A stretch of 64,000 nucleotides of DNA from Sphingomonas sp. NFR15. Lineage in GTDB: Bacteria > Pseudomonadota > Alphaproteobacteria > Sphingomonadales > Sphingomonadaceae. Shown here one piece after another: positions 43,025-51,481 of this stretch; within the stretch, counting starts at the first letter, position 1, and each line of letters starts with the position of its first letter. The notes under the pieces were generated by a model, which saw only the letters and a program-made list of their open reading frames with translations, searched no databases and was not told where the DNA came from. Both the position numbers and the translations under genes were made by a program. The stretch spans positions 124,001 to 188,000 of the forward strand of contig NZ_FMWX01000003.1 in NCBI RefSeq assembly GCF_900103265.1, given 5' to 3'.

Positions 43025-44563
43025 GTGCCCCTTCTTTCGTCATCGACAGCCAAGCGACAGACGTTGGTCGTCTTTCATGGCACATTGGCGTCGCTCCTCC
43101 GGTCCGCTGGAGAGCAGGCTCAAACGCCCGGCGAGTTCCGGCTGGCGGTCACATTGGACGCCAACACGTACATGACGGTATTGAAGAACCCGCTGCTCGA
43201 AAGCGCGATCATCGAATCCGTCGGCAAGAAGATAGTGACCGATGTCGCCCCCAAACTGGCGCAATATTACCGCGCCAACGGCAGGGTGTCGGAGATCGCG
43301 ACGCCGTTGCAGGAGGCGATCAGCCTCGCGCCGAAATGGGTCGAGGAGGTCTATAACCAGTACGCCCCCGCAATCGCGCTGTGGCGGAAGAGCCGGCGCG
43401 AACAGAGTCTTGCCGTCCTCAAGAACCTGTTGTCGGTCGGTACCGCGACGGCGGGCATCGTTTCGGCTGCACCCACTTTCGGCGCGACGTCGATTCCGGC
43501 GGTGTATGCCCTGTGGTCGGCGACTTCGGAACTCGTCGGGACGCTTCAGGTCGCGTGGCGCAGCGTGACGGAGGCGGAGGCCGCGGTGTTGGCCGAGGCG
43601 CGGGCCATCGACCAATATTTCAAATCGCAAAATTCCGCGCTCGATCACCTTGAGCCGACTCCCGGGATCAAGCGCGCCAGCCCGATCAACCCGGCGAGTT
43701 TTCCATCGCAAGCAGCCAATCCCGCAAGCCCGAGCCTCGCGCCGGTCGGCTGGGCCAAGGCCGCCGCTTTCGGCAAAAACGCCGCCGGTACCGTTGCGAC
43801 CGCGCTGGGCGCCGGGCCGGCGATGTCGGCCGTCGGCATTTCCGCAGGTCCGTCGGTGGCGCGCTTCAAGTCGGCGATGCAGCAATATGAGGTGAAGCTG
43901 GCCCATCTCGTCAGCGAAGCCAACAGCCTCACCAAGCTACTGATGGAGATTCTCGTTCAGAACGAGCAACTCTCCCATAGTCTGGCGCCTGGCGACATGA
44001 ACAAGCTCAAGGCGGGCGAGGCGCGCGTCCAGCAGATCATCGGAACCGAAACGGGCGGGGGCATCAGCCGCGCACGGCACGGCTTCCGAGGCAAGATCTC
44101 GATCCTGTGGCTCGTCGCCTATGCGGAACGCGGCAAAGAGCTTGCCGTCAGCCTGCGCACCGACATGGCCAGCCGGCTCGAAACATCCGGGTTGAACCAG
44201 TTGCGAGGTTCCGAGGCGGCGATCACCTTCGCGATCACCCTTGCCAAATGGTGCGTCGATAATCGCGAAGCGCTCGGAAGCACTTCTCTGGTCGAGTTCG
44301 GCCAGGCCATGAAGATCCTGAGTGATGACGGCGCCGTCCAGTTCAAGGGCATCGCCGACGCGAAGATGACCCTCATGGAGTGGAAGGCCGGCTGCCAGGA
44401 CGTCATCGACGCTTTCAAGAAAGATGGTGCCGATCTTCAGGGGAGTGATCTGATCGAGGAGATCAAGATCGACTACAAGGAAGACTTCAACGGGTACAAG
44501 GAAATCTACGCCGGCGCCAAGGAGCTCAAGGAAAGCATCAAGGAGGCGATGTCACCCGCATGA
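43025..44563 (+). CDS. Uncharacterised 512-residue protein encoded after hcp in the T6SS block
   Basis: No family recognised. I place the start at GTG 43025, just past the hcp stop; the frame is open further upstream but only as overlap with hcp. The protein has no signal peptide. Two glycine/alanine-rich hydrophobic segments stand out (about 128-170, VGTATAGIVSAAPTFG; about 241-275, GTVATALGAGPAMSAVG), separated by a linker with Pro/Ser. The rest is helical and charged (KLAHLVSEANSLTKLLMEIL; the lysine-rich C-terminus EEIKIDYKEDFNGYKEIY). This pattern suits a soluble protein that can enter membranes, such as a pore-forming effector, or an accessory scaffold. No candidate immunity gene adjoins it. 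Sampled GC is a little lower than in tssC. Confidence 0.75.
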   Translation: MPLLSSSTAKRQTLVVFHGTLASLLRSAGEQAQTPGEFRLAVTLDANTYMTVLKNPLLESAIIESVGKKIVTDVAPKLAQYYRANGRVSEIATPLQEAISLAPKWVEEVYNQYAPAIALWRKSRREQSLAVLKNLLSVGTATAGIVSAAPTFGATSIPAVYALWSATSELVGTLQVAWRSVTEAEAAVLAEARAIDQYFKSQNSALDHLEPTPGIKRASPINPASFPSQAANPASPSLAPVGWAKAAAFGKNAAGTVATALGAGPAMSAVGISAGPSVARFKSAMQQYEVKLAHLVSEANSLTKLLMEILVQNEQLSHSLAPGDMNKLKAGEARVQQIIGTETGGGISRARHGFRGKISILWLVAYAERGKELAVSLRTDMASRLETSGLNQLRGSEAAITFAITLAKWCVDNREALGSTSLVEFGQAMKILSDDGAVQFKGIADAKMTLMEWKAGCQDVIDAFKKDGADLQGSDLIEEIKIDYKEDFNGYKEIYAGAKELKESIKEAMSPA

Positions 44564-44612
44564 TGCCCGATCTGCTTCGACACGCGGTTTCTCCAGATCA
44601 AAGGGTGTGGCC

Positions 44613-45419
44613 ATGAATCAGCAACATCACGCGGCCATGCCGATCAAGACCGGAGCCGATGTCACCGCCACGCTTGCTACCTTGGTCGCTGCCATCCGAG
44701 GAAAGCCTTCCGATCTGCAATCGCGCATGTACCTGTTCCAGTTGTTTTGCGTGGAAGGGCAATGGGAAAAGGCGGGTGCGCAACTGCGAGCGCTGGCCCA
44801 GCTCTCGCCCGAGGCGCAGATGCTGGCGGCCGCTTATGGCCAGGCGATCGCCGGCGAGACGATGCGCGCTGCGTGTTTCGCCGGTCGTGCCAAGGCATCC
44901 CTGCTGGTCGATCCGACCGGTTGGGCATCCGATCTGGTCACGGCGATCGAGGCTGAAGCGCAAGGCGACGTCGCACGGGGCGTGCAATTGCGCTCCGACG
45001 CGTTCGATCGTTGTCCGCAGACGGGCGGGAGCGTCGATGGCCGGCCGTTCGAGGCGCTGTTCGATGGCGACATGCGGTTCGGGCCGACGTTGGAAGCGAT
45101 CGTCGCCGGCCGCTGGGGTTTGATCCCCTTCTCTGCCATCGAGGAGATCATCACGGCCGGCCCGATCGACATGCGCGATCTGGTGTGGCTGCCGGCCGAG
45201 ATCCGGTTTCGCGAAGGGCCCGCGCTCGCGGCGCTCCTCCCGGTTCGCTATCCGGGCGTGGAGCGCGAGGCGGATGCCGAACTGCGGCTGGCGCGGCGCA
45301 CCGAATGGCGTGAGACGTCCTATGCGGTACACGGCGCCGGTCAACGCATGTGGACCACCGACACGGGCGAGGACGTCGGCATCCTGTCGTTCCGCCGCAT
45401 CGCGTTCGTGCGGCCATGA
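44613..45419 (+). CDS. tagJ: T6SS accessory protein TagJ/ImpE family
   Basis: A 268-residue ImpE-type protein. ATG 44613 is preferred over GTG 44607 because AAAGGG is then 8 bases away. The N-terminal half is a TPR-like helical part (LQSRMYLFQLFCVEGQWEKAG, LRALAQLSPEAQML) and the C-terminal half has the ImpE fold (RPFEALFDGDMRFGPTLEAI, GILSFRRIAFV). TagJ is known to bind TssB and ClpV and to tune sheath recycling. The stop overlaps the tssE start in ATGA. Confidence 0.9.
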   Translation: MNQQHHAAMPIKTGADVTATLATLVAAIRGKPSDLQSRMYLFQLFCVEGQWEKAGAQLRALAQLSPEAQMLAAAYGQAIAGETMRAACFAGRAKASLLVDPTGWASDLVTAIEAEAQGDVARGVQLRSDAFDRCPQTGGSVDGRPFEALFDGDMRFGPTLEAIVAGRWGLIPFSAIEEIITAGPIDMRDLVWLPAEIRFREGPALAALLPVRYPGVEREADAELRLARRTEWRETSYAVHGAGQRMWTTDTGEDVGILSFRRIAFVRP

Positions 45420-45949
45420 CGCCGACGCGCGCGAACCCGACCTTGTTCGACAAGCTCGTCGCGGATCTCGAGCTCGATGGGCTGCGCTCGGACGCGGAAG
45501 AGGTCGGCGCGATCGACCGGGCATCGCTGCGCTACTATACCGTGCCGCGCATCGAGCGCTTCAACGAAGCCGCCCTGCGCGCCACCGTGTTGCGTGAGCT
45601 GAACTGGCTGCTCAACACGACCAACCTTGCCGCCGTGCAGGATCTCTCGAGCGTGCCCGAAGTGGCGGCGTCGACGCTCAACTACGGGTTGGGCGACCTG
45701 ACCGGTCGGTTGCTGACGCGCCCCGGCGTGCAGGCGCGGGCACGGGAGATGCGGCAGTGCATCGCCGCGTTCGAGCCGCGCGTCGCGCGAGCCAGTCTCG
45801 ACGTGCAGCCCGATACGGATCGGGGCCGTCCGCACCGGATCGGCTTCGTCATCCGGGGCGATCTGACCGCGGCCGCGCGCGCGCTGCCAGTGGTGTTCCG
45901 CAGCGATTTCGAGATCGACACGGGCGCCGTGGAGCTCTGGAGCGAGTGA
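45416..45949 (+). CDS. tssE: T6SS baseplate protein TssE (gp25-like)
   Basis: A 177-residue TssE. The gp25/lysozyme-like domain covers about 20-165: VLRELNWLLNTTNL, VPEVAASTLNYGLGDLTGR and the final RIGFVIRGDL. TssE starts sheath assembly as part of the baseplate wedge with TssF and TssG. ATG is translationally coupled to tagJ (ATGA), and the stop shares TGATG with tssF. Length is normal. Confidence 0.92.
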   Translation: MTPTRANPTLFDKLVADLELDGLRSDAEEVGAIDRASLRYYTVPRIERFNEAALRATVLRELNWLLNTTNLAAVQDLSSVPEVAASTLNYGLGDLTGRLLTRPGVQARAREMRQCIAAFEPRVARASLDVQPDTDRGRPHRIGFVIRGDLTAAARALPVVFRSDFEIDTGAVELWSE

Positions 45950-47823
45950 TGGATCCCCGGCTGCTCCAGGCTTATAACGACGAACTGATCTATCTGCGGC
46001 AGACGTCGCAGGAGTTCGCGTCAGAGCATCCCTCCGTGGCGGGTCGGCTCGGTTTGGGCGCGGTCGGCGACGTCGATCCCCATGTCGAACGGCTGCTGGA
46101 AGGGGTCGCCTTCCTCGGCGCCCGCGTGCAGCTCAAGTTGCAGGATCAGTTCGGGGACTTCACGCAGCACCTGCTGAACGCGATCCAGCCGCATTACCTC
46201 GCCCCCACGCCCTCGATGTGCGTCGTGGCGTTCGAGCCGCGCGAAGGCGACGCGGCATTGGCGCACGGCATCGACGTGCCGCGCCACACGGCGATGCGCG
46301 GCACGGCCGCCGATCGCGACCAGACGCCCGTCACATTCCGAACCGGCCAGGCCGTGACGTTGTGGCCGTTGCAGTTGATCGAGGCGGAGTATCTGCCCGG
46401 CCGCTCCGAAGTCGCGCCGTTCATCGCCGGTCATCGCGGCGTGCCGGTCGAGGCCGGGCTGCGGCTGCGCTTCGCCGCCACCGGCGGGGCGAAGCTGGAG
46501 ACGCTCCACCCCGGCCGCGTGCCGCTCTATCTCGACGGCGCCGGCCCGACGCCGGGCGAATTGTACCGGCAGATGATCGGCGATGCGGTCGCCGTGGTGG
46601 CGCGGCCGGCGGGATCGGCCGACGACATCAGCATCGGCAAACGCCTCCCGGTGCCGGTGCCGCATGGCTTCGCGGAGGATCAGGGGCTGCTGCCGGGCGA
46701 CAAGCGCTCACACCGTGGCTACCGCCTGCTTGGCGAGTATTTCGCCTGCCCGGAACGCTTCCTTTTCGTCGGGCTGGACGGCCTTGCCGATGCCTTCGCC
46801 GCCTGTGCCGGGCACGATGCCTGCGACGTGGTCATCTTGTTCGGCCAGTCCGCCGACGCACTGGCGCGCGCGGTGTCGCCCGGCAACTTCCGGCTGTTTG
46901 CCACGCCGGCCATCAACCTGTTCGAAAAGCAGCTCGACCGGATGGCGATGGATGCGTTCACCCACGAACGCCAGGTCATCCCGGACCGGACACGCCCGCT
47001 CGATTACGAGGTGTATCGCATCCTCGACGTGTGCGCCCACGGGCATGAGGCGACCGAGGTCCACCCGGTCGCGCCGCTCTACGATTTTGCCGGCTTGCTG
47101 CACGATTGGGATGATGCCTTGTTCTACGTGAGCAGGCTGCGTCCGCGCCGGCTGTCGACACGCGAGCAGCGCGCGCGCGCGCGCGGCGACTATGTCGGCG
47201 TCGAGCATTGGATCAGCATGAGCGCGCCTGGCCGCCCGGATCGGCTGGAGGAGATCCGTGAACTGTCGATCCGCGCGCTGGTGACCAACCGGGAACTGCC
47301 GATGCGGATGCGCACCGGTGAGGATGCGCTGCGGCTGGAGGAAGGATTTCCGGTCCGCACGACGACGATGTTGCGCGCGCCGACCCGCCCGCGGCCGCCG
47401 CTCGCGCTCGGCGATGCGGCGTGGCAGGTCATCGGCCACCTCACCCCGAATTTCACCGCGTTCGCCGGCGCGCGGGACGGCGATGCCGCGCTGCTGCGCC
47501 GCCATCTGGCGCTCTACGGCCAGGTCGATGATCCCGGTGTGCGCCGTCAGGTCGAGGGTGTGCGCGCGATCCGCTCGAGCCCCGTCTCGCGGCGTGCGCC
47601 CGGTCAGGGATCGGGCGCGATCCTGCGCGGGCAACGGCTGCATATCACCCTGGACGAAAGCGGCTTCGAAAACGGCCGGGCGTTTCTGTTCAGCGCGGTG
47701 CTCGACCGGTTCCTTGCCGAGTTCGCCGCCGTCAACAGCTTCATCGAAACGGCATTCGACAGCCTTCAGCGGGGAGGATTTGCGCAATGGCCCGCACGTC
47801 TCGGCCACCGTCCGACCATTTGA
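45949..47823 (+). CDS. tssF: T6SS baseplate protein TssF
   Basis: A 624-residue TssF (ImpG/VasA). The start DPRLLQAYNDELIYLRQTSQEFA is the family signature; HLLNAIQPHYLAPTPSM and the end FNSFIE-like AVNSFIETAFDS also match. Two TssF and one TssG make a baseplate wedge. It begins in TGATG with the tssE stop and its end overlaps tssG by 37 bases. A Pro/Arg-rich stretch around residue 480 is typical of GC-rich members. Confidence 0.94.
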   Translation: MDPRLLQAYNDELIYLRQTSQEFASEHPSVAGRLGLGAVGDVDPHVERLLEGVAFLGARVQLKLQDQFGDFTQHLLNAIQPHYLAPTPSMCVVAFEPREGDAALAHGIDVPRHTAMRGTAADRDQTPVTFRTGQAVTLWPLQLIEAEYLPGRSEVAPFIAGHRGVPVEAGLRLRFAATGGAKLETLHPGRVPLYLDGAGPTPGELYRQMIGDAVAVVARPAGSADDISIGKRLPVPVPHGFAEDQGLLPGDKRSHRGYRLLGEYFACPERFLFVGLDGLADAFAACAGHDACDVVILFGQSADALARAVSPGNFRLFATPAINLFEKQLDRMAMDAFTHERQVIPDRTRPLDYEVYRILDVCAHGHEATEVHPVAPLYDFAGLLHDWDDALFYVSRLRPRRLSTREQRARARGDYVGVEHWISMSAPGRPDRLEEIRELSIRALVTNRELPMRMRTGEDALRLEEGFPVRTTTMLRAPTRPRPPLALGDAAWQVIGHLTPNFTAFAGARDGDAALLRRHLALYGQVDDPGVRRQVEGVRAIRSSPVSRRAPGQGSGAILRGQRLHITLDESGFENGRAFLFSAVLDRFLAEFAAVNSFIETAFDSLQRGGFAQWPARLGHRPTI

Positions 47824-48830
47824 GCTTGCTGGCGCGCGCCGCGCCGCATGTCGATCGGCTCGCGCCGCTCGCGCTGCTGCGCGCGGTGGAAGCGCGTGCG
47901 CCCGGACTGCCGCGCATCGGCCATTCCAAAATGCCGTCCGACGATGTGGCGACACTCGCGCAGACGCCGATGATGGCGTTCCCGGCGGCATCGTTGAGCG
48001 CGATAACCGTGGACGGTGCGCGGCCGCGCATCGAAGGATACTGGCTCGGCCTGACCGGCCCGATGGGGCCGCTGCCGCTGCACCTCACGGAGTTCGCCTC
48101 CTACGAACGCCGGTACGCCAGGAGCCAGCCGTTCGGGAACTTCGTCGATCTGGCGGCGGCGCGGATGCTGCAATTCTTCTATCGTGCCTGGAGCGCGGCC
48201 AGCCCGGCCGCCAGCGTCGATCGGCCCGATGACGATCATTTCGGTGATCGTCTCGCCGCGTTGACGGGCGCGGAGGAGGGTGCGGCAGCCGACTCTCCGT
48301 TTCCGGCCCGCGCACGCCTGCGGTACGCCGCCTTGTACGTCTCGCCCCGCAGCGCCGCCGCGATCGCCGACGCGGTCAGTGATCTGCTGCGCGTGCCGGC
48401 GCGGATCGTGGAGAACGTCGTGCGCTGGCGTGACGTCGAACCGGAGGACCGGACGGTCTTGGGCGATCGTTTTGCCGGGCTGGGGCAGGATATCGTCGCC
48501 GGGGGGCGCGTGCAGACCGCGCAGGATGCGTTCCGCGTGGTGCTCACGCTGCCGGATGCGCGCACCTACGCCGAATTCCTGCCCGGCGGGCAGCGCTTCG
48601 CGATGGCAACCGCCGCGCTCAATTCCTTCGCACCGCCGCATCTAGAATGGGAGGTGGAGCTGGAACTGCCCGCGTCGGCGATCGCCCCGGTGCGCCTGGG
48701 TGGTGGCATGCGGATCGGCTGGTCCGCCTGGACAGGCAAGCCCCGCGGCGAGGAGGCGCGCGCGGACGCGCGGCTGGGGCCGAGCGCGCGCCGGATCGCC
48801 GATCACCATAACAAGGAGCATATATCGTGA
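47787..48830 (+). CDS. tssG: T6SS baseplate protein TssG
   Basis: A 347-residue TssG (ImpH/VasB). Family segments are IEGYWLGLTGPMGPLPLHLTE near 85 (broken here as IEGYWLGL, GPMGPLPLHL), FVDLAAARMLQFFYRAW near 118, and late FRVVLTLPDARTYAEFLPGG. It starts within the last codons of tssF and ends within the clpV start (GTGA). TssG docks TssK and holds the wedge together. Confidence 0.93.
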   Translation: MARTSRPPSDHLSLLARAAPHVDRLAPLALLRAVEARAPGLPRIGHSKMPSDDVATLAQTPMMAFPAASLSAITVDGARPRIEGYWLGLTGPMGPLPLHLTEFASYERRYARSQPFGNFVDLAAARMLQFFYRAWSAASPAASVDRPDDDHFGDRLAALTGAEEGAAADSPFPARARLRYAALYVSPRSAAAIADAVSDLLRVPARIVENVVRWRDVEPEDRTVLGDRFAGLGQDIVAGGRVQTAQDAFRVVLTLPDARTYAEFLPGGQRFAMATAALNSFAPPHLEWEVELELPASAIAPVRLGGGMRIGWSAWTGKPRGEEARADARLGPSARRIADHHNKEHIS

Positions 48831-51481
48831 CGGAGATCAGCCGGTCCGCCCTGTTCGGGCGCCTTCATCCTTCCGCGCGCAAGGCGATCGAGACCGCGAC
48901 GGGGCTGTGTCGCCAGCGCGGCAACCCTTATGTCGAGCTGGCGCACTGGCTGCACATCATGGCGCGCGACGGAGGCAACGATGTGGCGGGCATCCGCGCC
49001 GCCTTCGGGCTCGACGATGCACGGCTTTCGGCCGATCTCGTCGCGGCGCTCGATCAATTGCCGCGCGGAGCGACCGCCGTGTCCGACTTCGCGCCGCAGA
49101 TCGAGGAACTGATCGAGCGGGGGTGGCTCTATGCCTCGCTGCTGTTCGGCGACCGGCAGATCCGCACCGGCCACCTGATCTTCGCGATGCTGAAGACGAG
49201 CGGGCTGCGGCGGCTGGCACACGGCATTTCGGCCGAGTGGCGCAAGATCGACGCGGATCGGCTGGCGGCCGACTTCGCCACGATCACGGACACGTCGGTT
49301 GAAGCCGCCAGCGCGATCGATGCGCCGGGCGGGGGCGAACCCGTCGCGCCGATCCCCTCCGCCGGCGAGAGCGCGCTGGCGCTGTACGCGGTCGACCTCA
49401 CGGCCCGGGCGCGCAGCGGCGCGATCGACCGCATCATCGGCCGCGATGCCGAGATCCGGCAGATGGTCGATATCCTGCTGCGCCGCCGTCAGAACAACCC
49501 GATCCTGACTGGCGAGGCGGGCGTCGGCAAGACGGCGGTGGTGGAGGGGCTGGCGCGTCGAATCGCCGACGGCGACGTGCCGCCGCCGCTCGCCGACGTG
49601 GCGATCCATGCGCTCGATCTCGGCCTGCTACAGGCCGGCGCGGGCGTGAAAGGTGAGTTCGAGAAGCGGTTGCGCCAGATCATCGACGAAGTCGAGCGTT
49701 CCACCCGCCCGATCATATTGTTCATCGACGAGGCGCACACGCTGATCGGCGCGGGCGGGTCGGCCGGTACCGGCGATGCCGCCAACCTGTTGAAGCCGGC
49801 GCTGGCACGCGGATTGCTGCGCACGATCGCGGCGACGACATGGGCGGAATATCGGCAATATTTCGAGAGCGACCCCGCGCTGACGCGCCGTTTCCAGCCG
49901 GTCGCCATCGGCGAGCCGGATACCGATCGCGCGATCGCCATGCTGCGGTCGCTGACCGGAGTGATGGAGGCGCACCACCAGGTGGTCGTGCTGGACGAGG
50001 CGATCGAGGCGGCGGTACGCCTCTCGCAACGCTATGTGCCTGCGCGGCAATTGCCCGACAAGGCGGTGAGCCTGCTCGATACCGCCGCCGCGCGCGTCGC
50101 CGTGTCGCGTCACGCCATGCCGGCGGTGGTGGAGGATGCGCGCCGACGCGTCGAACTGCTCGAAACCGAACGTGCCGTCGCGGAGCGCGAGGCGCAGGGC
50201 CGCTACGACCGCTCCGATCGTGTGGCGACCGTGGACGCGGCGCTGGCGAGCGGGCGCGAAGATCTGGCGGAACTGGAAGTGCGCTGGAACGCCGAACGCG
50301 ATGCACTCGCTGCGGTCGCCGCCGCGCGAGCGGCGCTGATCGCGCATGACAGCGCGGAAGCGGAGGCCGCGCTCGATGCGGCGGTGGATGCGGCGCGGGC
50401 GCTGCAGGGCGACGATCCGATGATTTTCGGGGAGGTCGATGCCGATACCATAGCCGCCGTCGTCGGCGACTGGACGGGAATACCGGTCGGCCGCATGGTT
50501 CGTGATGAACTCGCCGGCACGCTGACGATCGAAGCACGGTTGAAGTCGCGGGTGATTGGCCAGGATCATGCGATGGATGCGATCGCACGTCGTATCCGCA
50601 CCAGCCGGGCCAAGCTCGACGATCCCGGCAAGCCGGTGGGCGTGTTCATGCTGTGCGGGCCATCGGGCGTCGGCAAGACCGAAACCGCGCACGTCCTCGC
50701 CGAGCTGCTCTATTCGGGTGGCGACAGCCTGATCACCATCAACATGAGCGAGTTCCAGGAGGCGCATTCAGTCTCCACCCTGAAGGGCGCGCCCGCCGGT
50801 TACGTCGGCTACGGTCGCGGCGGCGTGTTGACCGAGGCGGTACGCCGCCGGCCATATTCGGTGGTGCTGCTCGACGAGATCGAGAAGGCGCACCCCGACG
50901 TGCATGAGATGTTCTTCCAGGTGTTCGACAAGGGCTATATGGAGGATGCGGAGGGCCGGTTCATCGACTTCCGCAACACGATGATCCTGCTGACGTCGAA
51001 CGTCGGCACCGATCTGATCGCCTCCTTGTGTGAGGACGCGGACCTCGCGCCCGAGCCGGAGGCGTTGGCGGGCGTGCTCCAGGCCGAGCTGCTCAAGGTG
51101 TTCCCGCCCGCTTTGCTCGGTCGTCTCGTCGCGCTTCCGTATCTGCCGCTTTCGGCGGCGATGCTGCGCAGCATTATCGGGCTGCAACTCGATCGCGTGG
51201 TGACGCGCGTGGCGGAGAATCATGCGATCCGCCTGTCGTATGATGCCGAGGCGGTGGACCTGATCGCGTCGCGGTGTCTCGAAGTCTCCTCGGGCGGCCG
51301 GATGGTGGATGCGATCCTCACCAACACGCTGTTGCCCGAGCTGTCGACCGCGCTGCTGGAGCGGCAATTGCGTGGCGAGACCATCCCGTCGATTATCGTC
51401 GGCGTGGAGGATGCACGCTTCGCATATCGCTTCGGTGACGCCGGGCCGGCCATGACCGCGCTGGCAGAGGCGGCGGAATGA
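48827..51481 (+). CDS. clpV: T6SS AAA+ ATPase ClpV (TssH)
   Basis: An 884-residue Clp/Hsp100 protein. The GTG start follows AAGGAG. It has a Clp N-domain (about 10-150), first AAA+ with Walker A GEAGVGKTAV at about 229 and Walker B ILFIDEAHTL, a middle helical region (about 430-520), and a second AAA+ with GPSGVGKTET at about 611 and VVLLDEIEKAH. The C-terminal D2 small domain ends the protein. ClpV disassembles contracted TssBC sheaths. It overlaps tssG (GTGA) and ppkA (ATGA), so baseplate, recycler and kinase are co-translated. Confidence 0.95.
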   Translation: MTEISRSALFGRLHPSARKAIETATGLCRQRGNPYVELAHWLHIMARDGGNDVAGIRAAFGLDDARLSADLVAALDQLPRGATAVSDFAPQIEELIERGWLYASLLFGDRQIRTGHLIFAMLKTSGLRRLAHGISAEWRKIDADRLAADFATITDTSVEAASAIDAPGGGEPVAPIPSAGESALALYAVDLTARARSGAIDRIIGRDAEIRQMVDILLRRRQNNPILTGEAGVGKTAVVEGLARRIADGDVPPPLADVAIHALDLGLLQAGAGVKGEFEKRLRQIIDEVERSTRPIILFIDEAHTLIGAGGSAGTGDAANLLKPALARGLLRTIAATTWAEYRQYFESDPALTRRFQPVAIGEPDTDRAIAMLRSLTGVMEAHHQVVVLDEAIEAAVRLSQRYVPARQLPDKAVSLLDTAAARVAVSRHAMPAVVEDARRRVELLETERAVAEREAQGRYDRSDRVATVDAALASGREDLAELEVRWNAERDALAAVAAARAALIAHDSAEAEAALDAAVDAARALQGDDPMIFGEVDADTIAAVVGDWTGIPVGRMVRDELAGTLTIEARLKSRVIGQDHAMDAIARRIRTSRAKLDDPGKPVGVFMLCGPSGVGKTETAHVLAELLYSGGDSLITINMSEFQEAHSVSTLKGAPAGYVGYGRGGVLTEAVRRRPYSVVLLDEIEKAHPDVHEMFFQVFDKGYMEDAEGRFIDFRNTMILLTSNVGTDLIASLCEDADLAPEPEALAGVLQAELLKVFPPALLGRLVALPYLPLSAAMLRSIIGLQLDRVVTRVAENHAIRLSYDAEAVDLIASRCLEVSSGGRMVDAILTNTLLPELSTALLERQLRGETIPSIIVGVEDARFAYRFGDAGPAMTALAEAAE

